Shown here: one piece after another, positions 32,101 through 43,524 of the stretch
How the letters are laid out: the number at the start of each line of letters is the position of its first letter
How positions within the stretch are numbered: position 1 is the stretch's first letter
NCBI GenBank assembly: GCA_001179505.1
Contig: CDMY01000304.1
Span: forward strand, 1 to 47,586
From: Vitrella brassicaformis
Taxonomy: Eukaryota > Sar > Vitrellaceae
Direction: 5' to 3'
DNA: 47,586 nt
Made by a program: the position numbers and the translations under genes
The notes under the pieces: model-generated
Databases searched by the model: none
What the model was told of the DNA's origin: nothing
The model's input: only the letters and a program-made list of their open reading frames with translations

Positions 32101-33957
32101 CTGATGATGCCGCTGGAGTGGGAGCTCGCTCGCCTTCATCCGCCGATCTATTGGCCTCGCCGTGACCGTCACCAGCCGCTCCTTGCCCCTCCAACTCACC
32201 CTCACCCTCATCTCCCTCGTGCTGTGGAGCCGCCACTGCCTCTTCCCCTCCACCACCTGTCGGCTCCTCTTGCTGCCGACCCCCATCGTCGGCTTGTTGC
32301 TGGTCGCCGCCTGCTGCCCCATCGTCTAGCGGGGCAGCTGCTGGTGGTGCAGCTGCCGGGGCTGCCGCCTCGGGTGTGTTGTCTGGCTCGGTCTTCTCGG
32401 AGTCGTCGTCATTGTCGGGCGGTGGAGGGGGGTGCTCGTTGGCTGCTGGGGAGAGGTCCATGACAGTGGCGTCTTCGGCATCATCGTCGGCATTCGCTGC
32501 AGCCTCACCACCACCACCCGCTGCAGCAGCAGCGCCCGCCTCCCCAGCTGCACCTGAAAACACATACATACAGAGGGAGAATTCACACTTGCCATGTGGT
32601 TGCAGTGTCCTTATCTCACCTGCATGCTCGTTGTCATGCTGCGGTGGTGGCGACAAGGGATGGCCGGCATCCTCTGCAACCGTCGCGTCGTCGTCATCCG
32701 CACCGCCCCCGCCCTCGCCATCCATCTGCTGCTGCTGCTGCTGCTCTTGCTCTTGCTCCTGCTGCTGGTGGGGGTGTCCTTCATCAGCTGGAGGGTTCGG
32801 TGGCGGCTGGTCAGGGGGAGGCTCGGGGGGCTCCGATTGGCTGTCATCACTGTTGGCTGCGATATCTGCTGCAAAAAACAGTGCTTGCGACTCTGATAAT
32901 GGATGGATCGACACACAAGCACAGGAACAAACAAGGCATTCAAGTGCGTTTGCCCATCTCGCCCCCTCATTTGCACACAGCCCCCTTACCAACGATGTGA
33001 CGTCGCCCTCGATCGTCACTCCCCGGTGCCCCTCCCGACGTGCGTGCGGGCGGTGCCCCCAGATCCCTCTCGCCCTCCCCCTCCTGCTCATCGTCGGCGG
33101 CAGGTGCGTCGCCCTCACCTCCAACATCGCCTCCACCAGCAGCTCCAGCCTCTTCGCCAACCTGTTCCTCATCATGGTCGACAGCCGCTGCTGCTGCTGC
33201 TGCCGCTGGCTGGTATGGCACCGTGGCGTCTGCCTGGTACACATCATGGTACACATCGTCTTGACCCGCTGGCTCCCCTCGTGGCGGGCTGCCGGGTTGT
33301 TCGTCCTCGGTGACGGGTGGCGGCTGTCTGTAGTTGAGCGTGGGGCCTTCCTCCATGGTGTCTGGGGGGGGCTGGGGCATAGGGATGAGATCCGCACCAT
33401 ATGCCTGGGTGGGCTGCTCGTCGCCCGACGGTCTGGGAGGAGGCGCGGGAGGCTGTTGCTGTCTCACCGGTGGCTGGTTGGTGTCTGTCATTGGCTGTGT
33501 GGGTGACTGTGAGAGCCGTGGGGCGGCGGGGGGAGGGGGTGGGGGCGGCATAGGTGGCGGGGAGGGCATCAGCCGACGGTCCAGCCACTGCTTGAATGCT
33601 GGGACCATGACGAAGCGACAGCGGACGGCTGCAAGCGATAGGGAAGAACACACAATCATGGTGAGCGACGTTGCTATCCGTTGTGTGTGAGCGAGGGGAG
33701 TGAGGAGTGTCCGCCCGCTTACATCCAAATCGAATGATGCAGCCGTCGGACAGATCGTATCGCACGCCTGTCTTCAGTTTCTTCTCTCTGTTCTCTCTGT
33801 TCACAAAGCTGAACACGCGCAGACCCACACATCACCATGCACAAAACACAAGGAACGGTCGCTGCGTTGCGGGCTGCGAGTGTTACAGGCAGGCCTACAA
33901 TGTGCCATTGCTGCTGCCGGCGTCACGCATTTCGACGTTATCACTCTCCACATCTGA

Positions 33958-33989
<32 letters not shown>

Positions 33990-34546
33990 GCATTATGTTG
34001 TGCACGCACACATGGGCGCCTGGCTGGTCTCCCTACCTATGATTGCGTGTTTCTTCGAGACGGTGAGACTGCTGTCGCCCTCCACGAGCAGGTGCACACG
34101 ATGGCTGTGGACATCCTCCCCGTCCACAGCGACCTCCTCACCCTGCGAAACGAACGAACAGACGTCAGTCACGCAGAGGCAGTTGCGCGCAGAGTCAGTG
34201 TGGGCTGACCTCTTCCTCATGCCGTCGTCCGATGGTGTTGGCGCCCTTGCGTATGGCGAAGCGAGGCGGGTCGGGAGCAGCAGTGCCCTCTAACACAAGA
34301 TGACCGACCTGAGTGATGACACACACGCAGATACGGACAGTGGATGAGCGAGCAGAAGTAACTCACGCGACGTGTGTTTGGTCACCTCCTCTCCGAAGAA
34401 TTCCGATTCCCGGTCGTCATCATCGAAATTGCCGTACAGCTCACCATCTGAGTCAAGCAAAGCCATCCATCCATCCATCGTGCTGCCTTCCCTGCCTGCC
34501 TGCCTGCCTGCCTGCCAGCCTGCTTACTCATCGGCTGCGTCGCCAT
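29145..34546 (-). CDS. FHA plus tandem-BRCT protein (MDC1/nibrin-like architecture), 20 exons
   Basis: Exons, minus strand: 34546-34528, 34447-34386, 34308-34210, 34142-34037, 33953-33899, 33808-33723, 33628-32990, 32868-32620, 32553-31764, 31677-31442, 31375-31163, 31092-30982, 30904-30713, 30637-30410, 30333-30130, 30035-29948, 29849-29768, 29695-29545, 29458-29329, 29259-29145. Every junction is in phase; the protein is 1284 aa. The FHA domain is at about 35-165: GANTIGRR, LTVSKKHAII, DAGSSNGTF, VNRENREK and LSDGCIIRFG. A long disordered middle (about 190-1010) is Pro, Gln, Ala and Glu/Asp-rich, with many basic KRKR clusters. The C-terminus has BRCT 1 (PPVTLIIAKEG, RTTKLLYGMAAGIPIVTPEYIDAC) and BRCT 2 (AEKKFSFRLADTLAKA, VVSYYSVELLFDAIMQYSV). 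FHA domains bind phosphothreonine and tandem BRCTs phosphoserine, so a DNA-damage mediator role in the nucleus is likely but inferred. Confidence 0.85.
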
Positions 34547-34925
34547 CTTGTCTGTGCGATTGACTCAGCAAAGCGCCACTGCTCGGCTGCGTGATTCAGC
34601 AGCCCTCCCCTCACTCAAAGACGACGGACGCCAGCCGGCGGATGAATCAACAAAGCTATACAGCCGATGTCGCGCAGGTGAAGCAAATGTTGCTGCGCAT
34701 CAAGAAACACATCATGAGCGGCACCGTGCCTCCATCACCGGTCTATCAGCCGCTTTGAAAGCGTAAAGCGCGACGGTCACCCGATCCACTTTGCGAGCTT
34801 AGCTTTTGCAACACAACTCCTTCCTCCCGCTTCAAGGGTCGCTCGAAGGCCTCGCGTCATCGAGCTCAACAGATCCCATCGAGAAAGGCGTGAAATCGAT
34901 GACTTGAATGTGAAGCAATCAATCA
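34547..34925. promoter_or_regulatory. Divergent spacer between FHA-BRCT and NDH2 genes
   Basis: These 379 bases separate two divergent starts and should hold both promoters. No exon is supported. No named element is visible. Confidence 0.4.
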
Positions 34926-37280
34926 ATGAGGCGGCTGACGGCGTGCTCTCTGTCCCTGGTGAGAGGTCCCGGGTCTGTGCGTGCGTGTCGGCTCATTCAC
35001 GTGACGGCCGTGCGGCTCAAGCGGCGCGATGAAATGGACTTCGGCGGCGATGTGTATGGGTCAAACCGCAAGGCTCGCCAGGGCCAGTTCGACGAGAAGA
35101 GGGTCGGTAGGCACGCCAGGCGCACAGACACTCGAGCGACAGGCATTGTTGGCGATTTCTGCTTGGTTGTTCTTGTGTGTGTCGGTTCGAATGCGCGTCT
35201 GTAGGAGAGGGTGGGTGTCGATAAGCTTGCCCAGGGGGTGGACGATCCCGAGTGGGATGTGGGCAAGATGATGGACAACGTAAGGAGCCCTGCACACTGA
35301 GAGTGCACCGATCCATCCCTTTCGGCCTGCCTTTGTCTGTGTGGGTGTGCAGGAGGACCCCACGAAGGCTCTGCCTCGCCCCGGTGACACGATGTCCGAG
35401 CGGTCGCTGGTGCAGGACTCCCTCGAGGAGGCTAAGCCCCTCCCGCCCAGCCAACAGCTGGAGCCCCCGAGCAGCATGCCGCGGCCGCGGCCAATCAAGC
35501 GGCGTGCTCGCATGGTGATCCTGGGCACCGGATGGGCCGCCATGAACTTCGTCAAAGACCTCGACAAGGAGCTCTATGACGTCACTGTGGTGAGTGACAA
35601 AAAGAGTCAGCCAGGAAGGGGAAGGATTTGGGCCGGGAGGGAGGGCGGGTGTGGCCGAGGGGCAAGTGTCGTGCGTGTGTGTGTGGTAGGTCTCTCCACG
35701 GAATTACTTCACGTTCACGCCCTTGCTGCCGTCGGTGTGCAGCGGCACACTCACCCCATTCAGGTGTGTCAAAAGAGGAAACTTTCTGTCGTCGTGTGTG
35801 CATCAGTGAGTGGTCATGGGGTGTGTGTGTGCGCAGCTGCATCGAGCCCTTCCGCCACTTCTGCCGGAACCCCAAGACGGGCAAAGTGGACGTCACATTC
35901 TATGAGGCATACGCAGAAGGTATTTGTTACTCACCCAGACAGACAGACACACACACACACACACACAAATGTTCCCTCCTCTGTGTCTGCAGACATCTCC
36001 TTCGTGCAGCAGCGGGTGACGTGCAAGTCAGCGGCTCAGCAGGTGAAGGCCCGCTCGAAGCCCAAGCCGTCCGCCCACCCCTTGCCGTTCCCATCCGAGT
36101 ACATCCCTCTGGAGGAGTACGACACGCTGTTCCACATCCCCTACGACTACCTGGTGGTTGCCGTGGGGGCGCAGAACAACACCTACAACATCCCTGGGGT
36201 GGAGGAGTACTCCTACTTCCTCAAGGAGATCGAACACGCACGCGACATCAGGAAACGCATCATGAACAACTTTGAAAAGGCATACCTACCGGGTAGGTCA
36301 GTAGCTGGCTGCGGGATGACTGCTCTCTCTCTCTCTCTCTCTACTCTGCCCACCTGTCTGTGTGGTGCAGGCGTGAGCTACGAGGAGAAAGAGCGGCTTC
36401 TTCACTTTGTCGTCGTGGTGGGTGGTGCCGGCAGACACAGAGTGCAGCCAAGGCCATTGAAATACACGTGTGTGTGTGTGTGTGTGTGGTTGACCGACAG
36501 GGTGGCGGCCCCACAGGCGTCGAGGCGGCCGCCGAGTTCATGGACTTCATCAGGGACGACATGAGCAAGTACTTCCCGGAGGAGGTGAGACGATCGACGC
36601 GACACAAACGGCCGTGGCTGACATGTTCTCCTCCATTTGGTGTTGTCCAGCTGATGTTGATGGCCAAAGTCACGCTCATCGAGATGGTAGGCGAGAGAAA
36701 AGATGGAGAGACACAAAGACATACGGCTGGACACGAAGAGTGCATTCATCGGTTTTGTTGGTGCATTGCAGAGTCCGCGATTGCTGCCCATGTTCTCCGG
36801 GGTAATCCATATTCAGTGACCTGCAAGGGACCAACACGTCTGTCTGCTCTCTTTGTCACGTTCCTTGCCATCAGGCCGTGAGCAAGCACACCAGGAAGGT
36901 CTTCAAGAAACTGGTGAGCGCTTGTCGCCGAGCCGATCCGCCCACCACAGAAACCTACCACTAGCGTGCTTCGGCCGTGCGTGTGTGTGTGTGTGTTGGT
37001 TAATGTATGTTGATATCAGGGCATCAGTGTGATGAGCGAGTATGCGGTCAGCGAGATCAAGGAGAAGACCATGACCGTCAAGAACCTCCGGACGCCGCGG
37101 CCATACGACGAGGACGAAGCCATCGGCAAGGACAGACCAGCTCAGGGGGAAACGGTGAGCAGGGGGTGCGTGGCAAGCTCAAGCTCACGTGAGCACGTCC
37201 CCCGCTGACCTGTGTTGTGTTGCTGCAGAAAGAGATGCCCTACGGCTTCGTTCTCTGGGCAGCAGGTGATTATTGACGCT

Positions 37281-37311
<31 letters not shown>

Positions 37312-39094
37312 GCCAACGAGAGGACGCATCTCATCGGATTGATGCATGGATGGACGAGTGTGTGCAGGTGTGGGTCAGGTGGAGCTGTCGCAGAAGGTGC
37401 TTCAGAAGCTGCGCGAGCAGAAGGGCAGGTCGAGAATGGCCGTCGACGGACAGTAAGGAGAGACGCACACAGACACGTAGACACACATACATGCCGCGCC
37501 GACGCATATATCCCAGCCATGTGCTTTGTGCCTGCCTGCATCAGGTTGCGTCTTCTCGGCACCGAGAATGTGTATTGCCTGGGCGACTGCGCCGAGATCG
37601 TCCCCAAATCGATCGCCGAGGCCGCCCCTGACCTCTGGAAATGCATGGCGTACAGACAGACAGACAGACAGACGCAACACAGACAAACAAACACACAAAC
37701 ATGCAGATGGGATGGATGCTCTCCTGACTTGCCTGTTGGTGTGCGTGTGTGTGCCTCAGGCCGCATCACGGTTTCTTCCTGCCGTGGGACGATCGTCACA
37801 AGATCGTCACACAGAAGACGCAGACCTTCGCCATGGCCGTCCAGTGGCTGATCTCCAACCAGGCCCAGCTCGCAGCCGACTTCCCACAGGTGAGAAACGG
37901 CCGACAGACAGGACGATTAGTCGCCTGTGTCTGTCTGTGTGTGTGAGCACGTGTGTGTGATGTAGATGTCTCCGACCAAGTATGACTTCCGGGAGGCCAT
38001 CGAGAGGAAATGGGACAAGAAACAATTCGACTACCAACAACTCAAAAATTTCCTGGGTGAACAGCCAGCCAGCCAGCCAGCCAGCCAGGCCACCCACGCC
38101 CACAACCACGCACTGATGCCAGTGCATTTTGTGTGTGCCAGCTTCGATTGACGAGAACTACCGGTCGCCAGCACCGACGGCCCAGAATGCGGCTCAGCAG
38201 GGGACGTACCTGGCCGACACCTTCACCAAATTCAGGACCAAGTCAGTCAGGAGCTGACGAACAACCACCCAATCGGTGTGGGCACTGACGTGGTTGTTGG
38301 CGTGTGTTGGTTGGCAGGGCGTCTAAGTTCGAGGCGCCCGTGTTCATTGAGAAGTGGAAGGGCACTCTGGCGTACGTCGGCGACTCGCAGGTGGGGAAGA
38401 ATCACACACGATGCGCTCGTTCGACTCCACAGACATGACATCTGTCTCCACACAGGCCGTCGCTGATTTGCCGCCCGACCTGAGTGCGCTGACGTACCTG
38501 ATGCCTGGCGGCACCATCCTCAAAGTCGAGAACGACGTGCAGCCGCCGCCAAACCCCAGCAACAGCAACGACACGGAAAAAATCGAAGAAAACAAGACGG
38601 AAAACGCTGTACAGGTCAGAGGACACGAACACACCTGAAGGGGCGTGGATCAGTCCTGTGTATGCACCTCCCTCTATCTCTCCCTCTCTGCGTGCGTGTG
38701 TGTGTGTGTGTGTGTGTAGGATGCTTCGGCTGGCGAGGAGGAGGATGACCTGCGGGTGATGCCGTCGGGCGCCAAGAAGGACGACAAGTTCATCTGCATA
38801 CTCGGGGGCAACTTCAGGTATGCTCTACTTCACTGCCAACGCGCATTCCCGGAACGTCCTGCCCGAATGGCCCTCTCTCTGTGTGTCCACAGTTCGCTGT
38901 TCTGGCGTGCGGTGTATTTGCAAGAGCAGATGACCTGGCGGAACCGCATCATCACCACGTTCGACTGGTACGTCGACACGGCCAGCCACACATGTGTCAC
39001 TCACTCACTGCCTCCGTGGTCGGGCGGTGCCCACAGGCTGAAGAGTCATTACCTTGGCCGTGACGTTGGGAGGGACCACATCCACTACAGCTAG
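34926..39094 (+). CDS. NDH2: Mitochondrial type II NADH dehydrogenase (NDH2/NDE/NDI family), 23 exons
   Basis: The first exons are 34926-35102, 35205-35279, 35353-35589, 35690-35763, 35837-35919, 35993-36292, 36371-36417, 36501-36584, 36651-36686, 36772-36801 and 36875-36913; twelve more follow to the stop at 39094. The start [20 protein letters not shown] is an Arg/Ser presequence. [18 protein letters not shown] is the FAD-binding motif and [16 protein letters not shown] the next conserved block. [20 protein letters not shown] and [17 protein letters not shown] (NADH-binding motif) follow. [15 protein letters not shown] and [12 protein letters not shown] close the fold, and the C-terminus ([18 protein letters not shown]) is the amphipathic membrane-binding helix. 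It oxidises NADH and passes electrons to quinone without pumping protons. A Glu/Asn-rich insert ([20 protein letters not shown]) near the end is longer than in most relatives. Exons of 30, 36 and 39 bases occur in the middle. Confidence 0.93.
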
Positions 39095-39484
39095 CTAGGG
39101 ACGGATGGCGGGCCGGCAGTGTGAGTGTCTTGGTCTGAAGGTGTGGTGTGAGGGACTGAGGTGCCACCACCTCAGGAAGGCAATTCTCATTTGTGACAGT
39201 TTTGCTAGTAGTGAGTGGAAGTCCGATGAGTATGAGGGGGCTGGCCCGGTGTGTGTCGGGGGGACATACATATTGCAGTCATTGATGGATGGATTGACTG
39301 ACGTGCTCATGCACTCAATAGGTCACGTCCAACGAGCATGCAATGCATTCACACGTGGACATGCAGACAGAGAGCTGTACACGAGTACATCGAGAATGAG
39401 CCAGACAGACAGAGAAGTACCCATACCGCCCACCCCACCACCCCTTCTATCTACCAGGTCCCTCTCTGTCGGCCGCACAGCTCG
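39095..39484. other. Spacer between convergent genes
   Basis: About 390 bases between the NDH2 stop (plus) and the stop of the minus-strand unknown gene. No exon, RNA or repeat of note is seen. Confidence 0.45.
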
Positions 39485-41733
39485 TCACGGCTCGTCGGGC
39501 CAGTTGGGCGGGCTCACGCTGATGCCGGGGAACCCCTCCCACCTCATGTGATAGGCCTGCTCGCGCTGGCCGTCTTCATCAAAATGCTGCTCGATGATGT
39601 GCGAAGTGCCGCCTGTGGTCAGCACCCGGCCCCTCGTGCCGGTCTCGTAGAAGGCCACCAGCAGGTCCAACACGCGCTCGTACCACTGAGCATCAGTCAT
39701 GTCGTCAGGAATCTCACCTGGCGCGCACACACACAAACACAAACACAAATGCAAGCACATACAGAAACACACACACAGACACATAAAGTCAAGCGCTACG
39801 ATCCTTTCTTCCTTTCCTCACCTGTTGCAAACACCGTCAGATCATTGGGGTGATGGTCCGCAAACAACTGCGAGGCTTCACGCCACCTGGTGGCCACCTC
39901 AGCGTCGGCAAAGGCGGCAGGGTCGAGGGAAACGTCCATGTTGAAGCCGATGTCGCCGCCAACCTGGTGGAGTTTCGCCAGAAACCGCGCCGCCATGTCG
40001 AGCGACCCAGTGTGATCGGCGTCATCACTACGTGGATCGTTGTCCACCGTATTCTCACCCGCCGCGGCCCCTGCTACCGTCACCTCCAGCCACTGCTCCT
40101 GCATGCCGGCGACGATCTTGGCCATCTGCTCCATGTCCTCCTCGGACACCTCCTCCGCCTGCAGCTTGAACACCACAGGGTCCTGCTGGGTCTCGGGGTC
40201 TCGCTCGCCGAACATGTCGCTGCTGATGCCCGCCAGATGTGTCCCGCGGCCTCCTCGGTACACGATGGTGTCGGCAGCCTTGGCATGGGCCGCCACGAGC
40301 TTCTTGACACAGCTGGTCTCCGCCTGGGCCCATGCAATGATGTCAGTGGCGACCGAGTCATCTCTCTCCATCTTGAAGGCTCGCGTCGTCGGGTCGGCGA
40401 CCTCGGGCTCACACAACGGGTCCATCACTGCACCACTGCAGAAAGACGGAAGGGACACAGACACGTCGCTGTTGACACGTTGTCTGTGCGTGCATCGCGT
40501 CCTGGTGGCTTGCTGCTTACTGCAGGTAGGCGAGGCTGCACAGCCGTCGCTTGTCAGCATCGGCCCCTCCCACGTAGCCGAGGAAGATGGGCATCTTGGT
40601 GAATGTCTTGTTGCACCCACGCCGAACCAGCTCCTGCCGCAGGGCGCTGATGTCCGCCGCATCCGTCCCTCTCGGCACGTACAGACACCCGACCGTCCGC
40701 AGCTGCTCCAGTCGCTGGGGCAGCAACTAGAGCAGTCCAGTGGGGGTCAAGTGTCGCAGCTCCCCCGGCAGCCCACGCTGCTTGCGACTGATGAAGTCCA
40801 CCTCCTGAAGCGCATTGCTTCCGCTCACCCATGCAGGTGCGGCATCCACGTCAGCCGCCCTCGCCTCTTCCTCTTCTCGAGTGATGTAGATGGGGTTGTG
40901 GTGGACCGTCCCGTCCAGATCGAACGAGATCGAGGCGATGCCGGGAGTCCGCCACTCGCGGCCCACCCGCACTGGCGTGCACTGCGATGGCAGGTTGTTG
41001 ACGGCCGAGAGGGCCGGAAGGACCACCGGCCGCCCGGAGGGAGGGAGAGGGGTCGATGAAGTGTGGCTGAAGCTGGCGCGGAGGGACGCATTCGGCTGGG
41101 GGTACTCGATCCGTGTGAATGTCAGCTTGAGCAGGGTGCCCTCCACTCGCAGCTGGTCCTCTGACGATGCCGCACCACTGCTGCCGCCTCCCTCCGGTCG
41201 TCTCGCCTCCTCCATCTTCCGTGCGATTCCCGCCCGGGCGGCACCGTGGCCTTCAAGCAAAGCCACCCAGGTTCCCATGCACCAGGTCGGGTGGAAGCTG
41301 GGGTAGTGGACCTCCAACTCCCGCAGGTGGTTGGCTCGCTCGCCCCACTTGTGGGCGACACGGAGAGGCATCCGCTGCCACAGTCGACGGGTCGCCCGGG
41401 TCGAGCAGGTGACGCTCAGATGCGTGTACTGCGATGCCGACTGCTGGAAGAGTGGGGTGCCGATGGAGCGGCGCAGACGAGTGAGGCCCCGGGGATGGAA
41501 GTGACCGTGGACGTTTGCCACCGCATCACGCGAAATACAATGGCGAGCCTGACAAACCACAGACAACGCACACAGGTGTCATGCTTGTCATGCGTGGTAT
41601 CGTGCTTTCCTCTGCTTACTGGTATGTGGTTTATCGGTGGCGGCTGTCCTGATCGATGCACCAAGCGAAACGAAGGCACTCGAGTCCCGTCAGCCTCTCG
41701 GTCAGCCTGAGAGATGCAGCAAACAAGCGTCAC
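39485..41733 (-). CDS. Unknown protein with one in-frame TAG codon
   Basis: Four exons on the minus strand (41733-41620, 41548-40521, 40435-39822, 39717-39485) join in phase to 662 codons, but a TAG lies at 40729-40727 inside exon 2. The frame stays open and protein-like on both sides (GELRHLTPTGLL before, LLPQRLEQLRTVGCLYVP after), so the codon was probably CAG (Gln). Visible parts: a Trp/Arg-rich first third (ATRRLWQRMPLRVAHKWGE), an FDLDGTVHHNPIYI stretch, an acidic middle (EEVSEEDMEQMAKIVAGMQ) and a C-terminus with GTRGRVLTTGGTSHIIEQ. No known family is recognised. It could be a recent pseudogene, two adjacent genes, a polymorphic null allele or a base error. Confidence 0.55.
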
Positions 41734-42299
41734 ATGACAATGGCGGCGACGGCTTCCTTTCTCTGCCGTATCCTCTCACCATGGGCGGAGGTTGTCTTAT
41801 GCAGTCGTGTTAGATGGATGCGGCAGACGTGTCAGCGCCAAGGCGGACGCCCGGCAGACGTGCACACAAGCGCCTCCACGGAATCCGATGGGGAACATCA
41901 AACGATGGAATCATGGCAAAGGAGGCTCGTAGGCATGAGGAAGTCGATGAATGAGGATGCTTTCTTGCCGCCGAAGAGGCGAGCTTCTTTGGCGAGAATT
42001 CGCTTGCTGGCCGAGACGGTCAATTTTTTCCAATGATGTTTCGGCCATTTGGCGGATTTTGTCGCCATCCCAGCGGTTTCGGCGCCCTGTTGGCTGTCAG
42101 CGGCCTCTGTGCCACTTCTGAGCTGTCCTCCTTCGACACCGACAGCTTTCGCATGCCGGGTACCTCTTCCTGCTCGGCCCTCGACTCGCACTGCCCTCCC
42201 TCTATCTCCGCTTCGAGGGCCGCCTCCCACGTCTACGCCCTCCCCCCCTCAACCATTTTGGTCGCAGGGTCACCTGGGTTGCCAATAGTTGCCAACAGC
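41734..42299. other. Spacer at the left edge of the scrambled array
   Basis: About 570 bases. A plus-strand frame from 42033 reads MMFRPFGGFCRHPSGFGALL and is Ser/Pro-rich; it could be a leader for the decayed gene that follows, but its frame does not continue into it. Nothing else is supported. Confidence 0.35.
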
Positions 42300-43243
42300 A
42301 TGTTCACTTACAATTCACTTACGACACCGCCGTGTCAGAACTGCCGAGGGAGAAGGTGCTTTTCGTCTTCGACCGGGTAAGTAAGCAATTGAAAGGCGTT
42401 TTCGTGCATGTGTGGGTATCTTCTTGTGGCGGGGTTGCAGGATTGTACCCTCTTTCCCACCGAGCATATGAGTAAGCTGAGCCACTCGCTACAGGGCTGC
42501 CATTGCTGATGGTGGCCGCCAGGCAAGTCATCGAAGACTGCCTGCAGCTTGAGGGCGAGGTCATCACCATCACAAACGCCAAGATGAGCTGTCGACAATG
42601 CAAAGATTGGAAAGATGACAGGTAATGTGACTGTCTCGAGTACGCTTGTCTCTGGTGCCGGAGTTCGGGAGCTTCCTGCGGGACAACAAAATCCCCATCT
42701 ACACGGCGAGGCAGAGAGCGGAGCGTCGCGAGGTTGATATTCAAGCGGAGGAGTTCTCCAAGGTACACACACATATGAGGGAGATAGAAACATTCCCCCA
42801 GCAGCGTCTTGGTCTCTCGCCCCTTAGACCCTGACCCTCTTAGAAGAGCTTGACCGCCGTCTAGGTGGCTCACCTCATCAACCACCGCTTCCCGTCGGGC
42901 ATTGAGGAGGGAGTGGTGCGAGTCAGGATGATCCACGCCAAGCCCGTCGAGATCGTGCGCAAGTAGCTCACGGCGGCCGGGGGCATCTTCCCCACCTTGT
43001 TCAAGAGCGAAAGTGCTGGAGACATCAGCTAGAAGCCCGACGACCCGGTGTTTCGTCCGCTGCTGGCCAAGTCCATCGACAAGGACATGCCCAAGATCAT
43101 GCGTGCGCTGAAGATGCAGAACTAAGCCTATCCGCTCCTCTGGCTGGCCGAGCTCAAGACGACGGACTCCAACGATATGTATTTCCTCGACAGCCTCAAC
43201 TGCAGCTGTGTGGATATGAGACAGCAGCTGCACCCACCTCGCA
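42300..43243 (+). pseudogene. Decayed ATP-grasp-like gene, copy 1
   Basis: Exon-like pieces in order: SELPREKVLFVFDR with a GTAAGT donor, RQVIEDCLQLEGEVITIT, VPEFGSFLRDNKIPIYTA, then GIEEGVVRVRMIHAKPVEI followed by GGIFPTLFKSESAGDIS, AYPLLWLAELKTT and YFLDSLNCSCVDMRQQL. The last part holds three stop codons (TAG near 42964, TAG near 43030, TAA near 43123) where the sister copies at 44.1 and 46.3 kb have sense codons. The middle of the protein (the VKTRHLACALPD and IWICKL segments) is missing before 42870. The ATP-grasp label is an inference from the VLK and IWICKL strands of the sister copy. Confidence 0.6.
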
Positions 43244-43524
43244 AGGTTGGCCGTATGGAAGGGTTGGCTGTATGTCTGTCAGTGCAGTGAGGGCTCATCC
43301 TGGGTAGGCTTCGCTCAACTTGTGTGCGCGTGTGTGTGTACGCAGATGGAAGCCAAGCACCTGGTGGTGAAGACCCGCCATCTGGCCTGTGCCCTTCCGG
43401 ACGCGTATGCTCACTCCGACTTCCCCTCTTTCAAGGAGCACTTCTGCGAATTGATCGCCGAGGGTCCAAGAGTGCTCAAGGTGGGTGGGTGGGTGAACGG
43501 CAATCGATAGCGAGGGTCGGGTCG
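43180..43524 (+). repeat. Direct repeat, copy A
   Basis: About 345 bases that recur almost base for base at 44223-44570, from TATTTCCTCGACAGCCTCAA through the exon MEAKHLVVKTRHLACALPD to the end GAGGGTCGGGTCG. The two copies differ at a handful of positions (for example CAC to TAC in the DAYAHSD codon). Confidence 0.85.

Noticed and set aside
31720-33506. Long plus-strand open frames of 247 and 376 codons
   Set aside because: They are antisense shadows of the GC-rich repeat codons of the FHA-BRCT linker; their text is Ser/Pro/Cys noise and lacks splice support.
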